Assembly: GCA_023429845.1 (NCBI GenBank)
Contig: JAEZCY010000274.1
Location: forward strand, 1 to 7,137
Origin: Acidobacteriota bacterium
Lineage (GTDB): Bacteria; Acidobacteriota; Vicinamibacteria; Vicinamibacterales; Vicinamibacteraceae
DNA length: 7,137 nt
Reading direction: 5' to 3'
A program made the translations under genes and the position numbers. The stretch's first letter is position 1; each line of letters opens with the position of its first letter. The notes under the pieces are model-generated. The model saw only the letters and a list, made by a program, of their open reading frames with translations, did not search any database and had not been told where the DNA came from. This document shows positions 1-4,862 of the stretch, piece after piece.

Positions 1-96
1 TACGTGGGCGTACCCCTGGAGGAGGCGCGCGCACGGCGCGCGGAGGCCGACGCCCTCGCCGAGCAGTACGACCGCCTGGCCAGCGAGAGCCGCTGA
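1..96 (+). CDS. C-terminal end of an unidentified protein (partial)
   Basis: An open frame runs from the left edge to a TGA at 94-96 and gives the last 31 residues of a protein that begins outside the window. Coding character is strong: 29 of the 31 sense codons end in G or C. The tail is rich in Ala, Glu and Arg (VPLEEARARRAEADALAEQY) and should form an amphipathic helix. No motif identifies the family, so no function is proposed. It lies 80 bp before the DUF481 gene on the same strand, with a small stem-loop between them, so it could be the preceding gene of the same transcription unit or an independent one. Confidence 0.6.
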   Translation, partial: YVGVPLEEARARRAEADALAEQYDRLASESR

Positions 97-111
97 GTCG
101 CGCAGGCGCGG

Positions 112-132
112 ACACGGCCGACCGTGCCGTGT
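112..132 (+). terminator. Small stem-loop after the first gene, possible weak terminator
   Basis: ACACGGC (112-118) and GCCGTGT (126-132) are perfect 7-bp inverted repeats around a 7-nt loop, starting 16 nt after the stop codon of the partial gene. No run of T follows (the next bases are TGGCGTC), so this is not a typical intrinsic terminator. In DNA this GC-rich a 7-bp stem can arise by chance. The rest of 97-176 holds only the G-run (161-167) that may serve as ribosome binding site for the GTG at 177; I see no convincing promoter. Confidence 0.25.
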
Positions 133-176
133 TGGCGTCGGCATCCTGAAGACCGCAAACCGGGGGGCGCACGATC

Positions 177-971
177 GTGTCGACGACGAATCACTTTCCG
201 ATCGGCCGACTGCTCGCGGCCGTCACCCTGCTTGCCTGCCTGGCGGCCACGCCGGCGCGGGCGCAGGAACTCACACCGGTGATCCCGCCGTGCGCGTGCG
301 ACGAACCAGCGCCGCCGCCGGTCTGGGTGGGGTCGCTCGGGGCCGGACTCGCGCTGACGCAGGGCAACAAGGACACCTCGAACTTCAATCTGTCCTTCGA
401 CATCAAGCGTGATCCGAAGACTCGTACCGTCTTCAAGGCCGACGCGCTCTACATCCGCGCGGCCGAGGACGGCGAGCGCAACGCCGACCGCGCGCTTGCC
501 AATGCCCGGGTCGAGTACCTCCTCACCCAGCGGACCTACGCGTTCGGGCAACTCGCGTACGTCCGCGACAAGTTCAAGGACATCGACTGGTTGCTGGCGC
601 CCACGGGCGGCATCGGGTACAAGGTGGTCGCTACCGAGCAGACGTCGCTGGACGTGGACGGCAGCGTGGGCGTGGTGATGGAGAAGAACACCGGCTTCGA
701 CACGGAGACCGACGGCGCCTTCTCGCTCGGGCAGCGCTTCTCGCACGCGGTGTCTCCCAACGCGACGATCAACCAGGGTGTCTCGGCGCTGTGGAAGATG
801 GACGATCCGGGCGACGCGCTGTATACCTTCGCGGTGGGACTCGCCGCATCCGTGACCTCCCGCACGCAGCTGAAGCTCGAGTTCCAGGACCTCTACAAGA
901 CGAGACCCACCGGCGTGGGCGTGCAGAAGAACGACATCGCGTTCATCACGGCGTTCGTGTACAAGTTCTGA
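177..971 (+). CDS. Exported DUF481-family (YdiY-like) outer-membrane beta-barrel protein
   Basis: A 264-aa precursor with a Sec signal peptide: Arg11, hydrophobic core about 12-25, and likely signal peptidase I cleavage after ARA (residue 29). A Pro-rich linker with a CxC pair (Cys39, Cys41) precedes the barrel. From about Trp50 the sequence matches the DUF481 / COG3137 'putative salt-induced outer membrane protein' pattern, with GLALTQGNKDTSNFNLSF at the start of the domain, alternating polar and hydrophobic strands, and a C-terminal YKF whose final Phe is the usual signal for outer-membrane insertion. The role of the family is poorly known; links to salt or acid stress are established only for a few members. 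The GTG at 177 is chosen because it gives a complete signal peptide and lies 9 nt after a G-rich stretch. mscL follows after 14 bp, suggesting one operon. The family call is confident; the function is not. Confidence 0.85.
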   Translation: MSTTNHFPIGRLLAAVTLLACLAATPARAQELTPVIPPCACDEPAPPPVWVGSLGAGLALTQGNKDTSNFNLSFDIKRDPKTRTVFKADALYIRAAEDGERNADRALANARVEYLLTQRTYAFGQLAYVRDKFKDIDWLLAPTGGIGYKVVATEQTSLDVDGSVGVVMEKNTGFDTETDGAFSLGQRFSHAVSPNATINQGVSALWKMDDPGDALYTFAVGLAASVTSRTQLKLEFQDLYKTRPTGVGVQKNDIAFITAFVYKF

Positions 972-985
972 CGCGGGGAGGCACA

Positions 986-1423
986 ATGATCAAGGAATTC
1001 AAGGAATTCATCGCCCGGGGTAACGTGATCGATCTCGCCGTCGGCGTGATCATCGGCGCAGCGTTCGGGGCGATCACCAAGTCGCTCGTCGACGACATCG
1101 TCATGCCGATCGTCGGCCTGCTGCTCGGCCGGGTCGATTTCGCAAACCTGTTCGTCGTGCTCAGCAACGGCACCCTCGCGACGCCCCCCGCTACGCTCGC
1201 CGAAGCCAAGGCGGGTGGTGCGGCGACCCTGAACTACGGTCTGTTCATCAACACCGTCATCAACTTCCTGCTGATCGCGTTCGCGGTGTTCCTGCTCGTG
1301 AAGTTCGTCAACCGCGTGCGTCGTCAGCTCATGCGAGAGCCGGAGACGGCTGCGGCGCCGCCACCGGAAGAAGTGGTCCTGCTGCGCGAGATTCGCGACG
1401 AACTGAAACGCACCAGTGCCTGA
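986..1423 (+). CDS. mscL: Large-conductance mechanosensitive channel MscL
   Basis: This inner-membrane channel opens under high membrane tension and releases solutes during hypo-osmotic shock. The 145-aa length is normal for the family. The N-terminal amphipathic helix (MIKEFKEFIARGN) is followed by the hallmark NVIDLAVGVIIGAAFGAI pore-lining TM1 (about 13-43, including the ITKSLVDDIVMP motif at 30-41), a short periplasmic loop rich in Ala and Thr (about 50-82), TM2 (about 84-108, YGLFINTVINFLLIAFAVF), a basic cluster (NRVRRQ) and a C-terminal cytoplasmic helix (about 128-142, EEVVLLREIRDELKR) like the bundle known in MscL. The ATG at 986 has GGGGAGG at 975-981 and begins the conserved N-terminus exactly; the open frame extends upstream but carries no MscL sequence. 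The 3' end overlaps the ftcD start by 8 bp. Confidence 0.97.
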   Translation: MIKEFKEFIARGNVIDLAVGVIIGAAFGAITKSLVDDIVMPIVGLLLGRVDFANLFVVLSNGTLATPPATLAEAKAGGAATLNYGLFINTVINFLLIAFAVFLLVKFVNRVRRQLMREPETAAAPPPEEVVLLREIRDELKRTSA

Positions 1424-2474
1424 CCGCGCACTCGTCGAGTGCGTACCCAATGTGTCGGAAGGGCGCAACCCGTCGGTGATCGCGGCCCTTTCGGCGGCGA
1501 TCACTTCGGTGGCCGGCGTACGCCTGCTGCACGTGGACTCCGGCGTGGACGCCCACCGCACGGTGTTCACGTTTGCCGGGCCTCCAGAGCCCGTGGGTGA
1601 CGCGGCGCTCGCGCTGGCCCGCGCCGTGGCCACACACATCGACATGCGTCGCCATGCCGGCGCGCATCCACGAATCGGCGCACTCGACGTGTGTCCCTTC
1701 GTGCCGATGCGAGACACGTCGATCGCACGCTGTGCGGCGCTGGCGCGGCGCGTCGGGGCGACACTGGCGCACGACTTCGATCTACCGGTGTTCCTCTACG
1801 AAGTCGCGGCCTTCGACAACGAACGCCGCGGGTTGCCGTTGCTCCGGCGAGGCGGGTTCGAAGGACTCGCGGCGAAACTCGCCGATTCCCGCTTCGTGCC
1901 CGACTTCGGTCCCGCGACTCCGCATCCAGCCCTGGGCGCCAGCATCGTCGGCGCGCGCCCGTTCCTGATCGCGTGGAACGTCGCGCTCGACACCGACGAT
2001 GTCGCGGTGGCCCGTGCTGTTGCCGGGCGCGTGCGGGAGTCCGGCGAGGTGGTGACCGATGCGCGGGGGCAGCGCGTGCATCGTCCGGGACGGCTGCGCA
2101 GCGTGCGGGCCGTCGGCTGGCACATGCCGACCTTCGGACACGCCCAGGTTTCGCTCAACCTGCTCGATTTCACCGTCACGCCGCTGCATGTCGCGTACGG
2201 CGCCGTCGCGGAGGAGGCGGCCGCGTACGGCGCCCGCGTGATTGGATCGGAGCTCGTCGGACTCGTGCCGCTCGCCGCGCTCCGCGAGGCAGGCCGGGCT
2301 GCCGCGCCTGACGAACCGCTGGACGTCCCGGATGCCGTGCTCATCGACGCCGCGGTCGCCGCCCTGGGCCTGCACGCGGTGCGTCCCTTCGAGCCGCAGG
2401 CCCGCGTGCTGGAATGGGCGATGGCCGGCGCGTCCGCCGGGCAAGGCCCGGCGGCTACACACAGCACTACGTAG
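1416..2474 (+). CDS. ftcD: Glutamate formimidoyltransferase (FtcD, formiminotransferase only)
   Basis: Transfers the formimino group of N-formimino-L-glutamate to tetrahydrofolate in the cytoplasm (EC 2.1.2.5), linking histidine breakdown to one-carbon metabolism. The diagnostic N-terminus VECVPNVSEGRN (7-18) is present, as is HPRIGALDVCPFVP (84-97), whose His84 aligns with the His known as catalytic in human FTCD. The N-subdomain spans about 5-180 and the C-subdomain about 181-335. There is no cyclodeaminase domain, so this is the single-domain form. The start must be GTG 1416: the frame has a stop at 1404-1406 and no other start precedes the conserved motif. There is no clear Shine-Dalgarno, and translation is probably coupled to mscL through the 8-bp overlap. 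Residues from about 340 to 352 and the TAG stop lie in a REP-like repeat cluster, so this tail is not family sequence. No hut genes are visible nearby. Confidence 0.93.
   Translation: MPDRALVECVPNVSEGRNPSVIAALSAAITSVAGVRLLHVDSGVDAHRTVFTFAGPPEPVGDAALALARAVATHIDMRRHAGAHPRIGALDVCPFVPMRDTSIARCAALARRVGATLAHDFDLPVFLYEVAAFDNERRGLPLLRRGGFEGLAAKLADSRFVPDFGPATPHPALGASIVGARPFLIAWNVALDTDDVAVARAVAGRVRESGEVVTDARGQRVHRPGRLRSVRAVGWHMPTFGHAQVSLNLLDFTVTPLHVAYGAVAEEAAAYGARVIGSELVGLVPLAALREAGRAAAPDEPLDVPDAVLIDAAVAALGLHAVRPFEPQARVLEWAMAGASAGQGPAATHSTT
2434..2458 (-). repeat. REP-like palindrome with GTAG head, minus orientation, inside the ftcD 3' end
   Basis: CCGCCGGGC (2434-2442) and GCCCGGCGG (2446-2454) form a perfect 9-bp inverted repeat around a 3-nt loop, followed by CTAC (2455-2458). 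Read on the minus strand this is GTAG followed at once by the palindrome. That is the structure described for repetitive extragenic palindromes mobilised by RAYT (TnpA-REP) tyrosine transposases, which carry a GTAG or GGAG tetranucleotide at the foot of the hairpin. It faces the plus-oriented copy at 2517-2540 tail to tail, as in REPINs. It lies wholly within the ftcD frame and is translated. Family assignment is inferred from architecture only; genome copy number is unknown. Confidence 0.6.
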
Positions 2475-2513
2475 CCGCCGCCCCCGACCGTACGTAGCCG
2501 TCGCCCCCGACCG
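2468..2513 (+). repeat. Two tandem 23-bp units, truncated REP-like copies
   Basis: Units at 2468-2490 and 2491-2513 are identical except for one C/T difference. Each begins TACGTAGCCG and ends CCCCCGACCG. A third copy starts at 2514, identical to unit 2 for 19 bases, then switches to the full palindrome. Compared with that palindrome, each 23-bp unit lacks the GGCG that begins the 3' arm and so can form only a weak hairpin. The array is best read as partial REP copies joined head to tail, made by slippage or repeated incomplete insertion. The TAG of the first unit (2472-2474) is the ftcD stop codon. Confidence 0.7.
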
Positions 2514-2516
2514 TAC

Positions 2517-2540
2517 GTAGCCGTCGCCCCCGGGCGACGG
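2517..2540 (+). repeat. REP-like palindrome with GTAG head, plus orientation, at the convergent gene junction
   Basis: GTAG (2517-2520) is followed directly by CCGTCGCCC (2521-2529), two bases, and GGGCGACGG (2532-2540), a perfect 9-bp inverted repeat. In a hairpin the inner pair would open to give an 8-bp stem with a 4-nt CCCG loop. It ends at the base before the TGA of the minus-strand peptidase gene (2541-2543), so it is the first thing transcribed after both ftcD (reading right) and the peptidase gene (reading left). REP elements in such positions are known to protect mRNA 3' ends or aid termination; a similar role here is inferred. There is no T-run on either strand. Confidence 0.65.
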
Positions 2541-4775
2541 TCAGGGCGCGGTGGGGGAGGCGCCTTTGGCCTGCGTGGACGGTGCCGCGGGCAGCACGCC
2601 CTTCAGGAGCGTGCGCACCCAGAAGTCGTGGGTCTCGCGCGCGGCGTGCCGCCGTTGACTCGCCTGCAGCCCATGCCGTGAGTCCGGGTACAGCATCAGC
2701 TCGAATGACTTGTCATCCTCGGTGAGCCGGTCGATCACCTGAATCGAGTTCTGCATGTGGACGTTGTCGTCCACGGTGCCGTGTGTCAGGCGCAGCCCGC
2801 CGCGGTACCGGTCGATCCACGTGAGCACCGCACCCGCCTTGTAGCCCTCGGGATTCTCGTTCGGCCGATCCATGTAGCGCTCGGTGTACACGGTGTCGTA
2901 GAGGCGCCAGTCAGTGACCGGCGCACTCGACAGCCCGAAGTCGAACGACGGCGCCCCTTTCGTGAGCGCGAGCAGCGTCACGTAGCCGCCGTAGCTGCCG
3001 CCGGTGATGGCGATGCGGTCGGTGGCCACGAACGGCTGCGATCGGAGCCACTCGGCGGCCTTGCCGTAGTCGTGTGTCTCCCACTTGCCCAGTACACGAT
3101 GCATCTGCGCGACGCCCGCCTTGCCGTGATGGCCGCTGCCACGATGGTCCACGACCATCCAGATGACGCCACGCTGCGCCCAGTACTGGGCCTGCGCCGA
3201 CGGCCAGGTGTTGCGCACGGTTCCGGCGTCCGGTCCGCCATAGACGCTCAGCAGCACCGGGTAGGTCTTCGCCCTGTCGAAATCGGGCGGCAGCACCCAC
3301 ATCGCCGGCAGGTCGACACCGTCGCCCGAGGGGATGGTGAACAGTTCGGCCCGCCCCCATGCGTACGCGGCCATCGCCTCGCCGCGAGCCGCGGCGATCT
3401 CGCGGACGTGCGTGCCGTCGGCGCGGTAGAGGTCGATGGTGGTCGGTTCGGTGACGCTGGCGCGAGTTGCCAGGAAATGACGCCCATCGGGCGACATCCG
3501 GACATGGTAGGTGCCCGGCACCGTCGTCACGGTATCGGTGCCCGAGCCGTCGAGACGCACGCGACGCACCTCCGTGTTCCACGTTTCGCCGATGCGCCCC
3601 GGCTGCGCCAGCACGAAGACCACGCCCGCGGCCTCGTCCACGTAAAGTACGTCGCGCACCCGCCACGCGCCACGCGTCAGTTGCCGCTTTCGCGTGCCGT
3701 CGGCGGCGTGGAGGTAGAGGTGATCCCAGCCGTCGACGTCGCTGCGCACGAGGATGTCGCCCGTGGCGAGCGTCGTGAGGTCCTCGTACCAGTTGACCCA
3801 CGTGCCCTGCTTCTCTTCGAAGAGCGGCGTCAGCGCACCGGTGCGCGGATCGCCGCCAAGCACGCGGATGGTGTCCTGCTCGCGGTTCATCCACTGGACG
3901 AACAGCCTGGCGCTGTCTCGTGTCCACGAGAGCCAGGCGAGGTAGTGGTCGGCCTCGGGCGGGAACTGCATCCACGTGATGGAGCCGCCCGTGGCCGGGA
4001 CCGTGCCGACCCGCACGTTGGGGTTCCTGTCGCCGGCCTTCGGGTAGCGCTGGCGTTCGAGGCGCCCGTGCTGTCCGTCTGCCCAGTAGATGGGGAACAC
4101 CGGCACGGGAGCGTCGTCGAAGCGCAGGAAGGCGAGGCGACTGCCGTCGGGGGCCCACCAGAACGCGCGGTAGTTGCTGCCGCGGCCGAGGATCTCCTCG
4201 TAGTACACCCACGAGGCGTACCCGTTGCTGATGGTGTCGCCGCCGTCGGCCGTCAGTTGCCGCTCGAGCCGGTTCACCAGGTCGTAGGTGAAGAGGTTGC
4301 CGTCGCGCGTGTAGGCCAGCAGGCGGCCGTCCGGAGAGAGCGTCGGGTTCTGCTCCGTGGCTGCGGTGTAGGTGAGGCGCTGGCTCGCTTTCGCCCGCAC
4401 GTCGAGCGCCCACAGGTCCCCGCCGACGAGGTGGATGCGGAGTGTGTCGTCCTTGGTGCGTGCCGCGACGGGGTTGTTCGAGAGACCCTTGGGGGCGATC
4501 TCGGCGAGCACCGCCGGGTCCTCGTGCAGTTGCGCGCTGCCGTCCGACGCCCGCACGCGGAAGATCTTGGCGTCGCGGGTCTCGAGGTAATGTTCCGAAT
4601 CGAGCCACCCGGTGATTTGAGGCAAGGGCTGCAGTCCGGGCTGACTCGCGCCCCGGCCGAGGCCCCCAAAAGCCTGCTCGTACGTGAACCACTGCCGGGC
4701 GTTGTCCTGCGCAGACGATGGCAGCGTGGAGGTCAGCAGCCACAGCAGGGCAGACGCGAGGACGCGGCGGGTCAT
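2541..4775 (-). CDS. Exported S9B (dipeptidyl-peptidase IV-like) serine peptidase
   Basis: A 744-aa precursor, the usual length for DPP-IV-type enzymes, which remove X-Pro or X-Ala dipeptides from peptide N-termini. The signal peptide is MTRRVLASALLWLLTSTLPS followed by SAQ, with cleavage near residue 22-23, so the enzyme acts in the periplasm or outside. An eight-bladed beta-propeller region (about 60-470) contains TLSPDGRLLAYTRDGNLF (145-162) and WVYYEE (189-194), matching the DPP-IV motif whose paired Glu residues bind the substrate amino terminus. The alpha/beta hydrolase domain (about 485-725) has GGSYGG with nucleophile Ser594, HGTVDDNVH with the acid at Asp669 or Asp670, and DSRHG with His701. 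The start at 4775 is set by the signal peptide and by AAAGG 7 nt upstream; the frame stays open for 255 further codons upstream but only as antisense to the receptor gene. The gene is divergent from the TonB-dependent receptor. Confidence 0.93.
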   Translation of the reverse strand: MTRRVLASALLWLLTSTLPSSAQDNARQWFTYEQAFGGLGRGASQPGLQPLPQITGWLDSEHYLETRDAKIFRVRASDGSAQLHEDPAVLAEIAPKGLSNNPVAARTKDDTLRIHLVGGDLWALDVRAKASQRLTYTAATEQNPTLSPDGRLLAYTRDGNLFTYDLVNRLERQLTADGGDTISNGYASWVYYEEILGRGSNYRAFWWAPDGSRLAFLRFDDAPVPVFPIYWADGQHGRLERQRYPKAGDRNPNVRVGTVPATGGSITWMQFPPEADHYLAWLSWTRDSARLFVQWMNREQDTIRVLGGDPRTGALTPLFEEKQGTWVNWYEDLTTLATGDILVRSDVDGWDHLYLHAADGTRKRQLTRGAWRVRDVLYVDEAAGVVFVLAQPGRIGETWNTEVRRVRLDGSGTDTVTTVPGTYHVRMSPDGRHFLATRASVTEPTTIDLYRADGTHVREIAAARGEAMAAYAWGRAELFTIPSGDGVDLPAMWVLPPDFDRAKTYPVLLSVYGGPDAGTVRNTWPSAQAQYWAQRGVIWMVVDHRGSGHHGKAGVAQMHRVLGKWETHDYGKAAEWLRSQPFVATDRIAITGGSYGGYVTLLALTKGAPSFDFGLSSAPVTDWRLYDTVYTERYMDRPNENPEGYKAGAVLTWIDRYRGGLRLTHGTVDDNVHMQNSIQVIDRLTEDDKSFELMLYPDSRHGLQASQRRHAARETHDFWVRTLLKGVLPAAPSTQAKGASPTAP

Positions 4776-4782
4776 GCGGCAA

Positions 4783-4787
4783 CCTTT
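4783..4787 (-). promoter_or_regulatory. Ribosome binding site fixing the peptidase start
   Basis: On the minus strand AAAGG lies 7 nt before the ATG at 4775. It supports that start over the many upstream in-frame starts, all of which lie in the receptor gene. A possible minus-strand -10 (TACACT, 4835-4830) is present upstream, but no matching -35 is convincing. Confidence 0.6.
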
Positions 4788-4849
4788 CGGTACGGGCCGC
4801 GCAGCTGGGAGATCCGGCCCAAGAAATCGAGTGTACCGCAGGGCAACGC

Positions 4850-4855
4850 TACAAT
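4850..4855 (+). promoter_or_regulatory. Candidate -10 element for the receptor gene (leaderless start)
   Basis: TACAAT matches the TATAAT consensus at 5 of 6 positions and sits in a GC-rich context where such a hexamer is uncommon. It ends 7 nt before the GTG at 4863, so transcription should begin at or within a base or two of the start codon. The best -35 at 17-bp spacing (TCGAGT, 4827-4832) matches only 3 of 6. The only purine-rich run upstream (AGGG, 4840-4843) is 19 nt from the start, too far for a Shine-Dalgarno and upstream of the predicted transcript. Confidence 0.45.
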
Positions 4856-4862
4856 CTGCCCA

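Noticed and set aside
791..985. Longer MscL frame starting at 791
   Set aside because: It overlaps the DUF481 gene out of frame; MscL's conserved N-terminus begins at the ATG at 986 behind GGGGAGG.
2468..2540. CRISPR-like array
   Set aside because: The 23-bp units are directly adjacent with no unique spacers, and no cas genes are present.
2757..4862. Long plus-strand open frame upstream of and continuous with the receptor gene (702 codons)
   Set aside because: It lies entirely antisense to the peptidase gene up to its start, shows no family motifs, and the receptor's signal peptide marks the true start at 4863. High G+C makes stop codons rare in such shadow frames.
4776..4862. Cobalamin riboswitch upstream of the BtuB-type receptor
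   Set aside because: The region is too short, no B12-box-like core is visible, and the predicted transcript has no leader.
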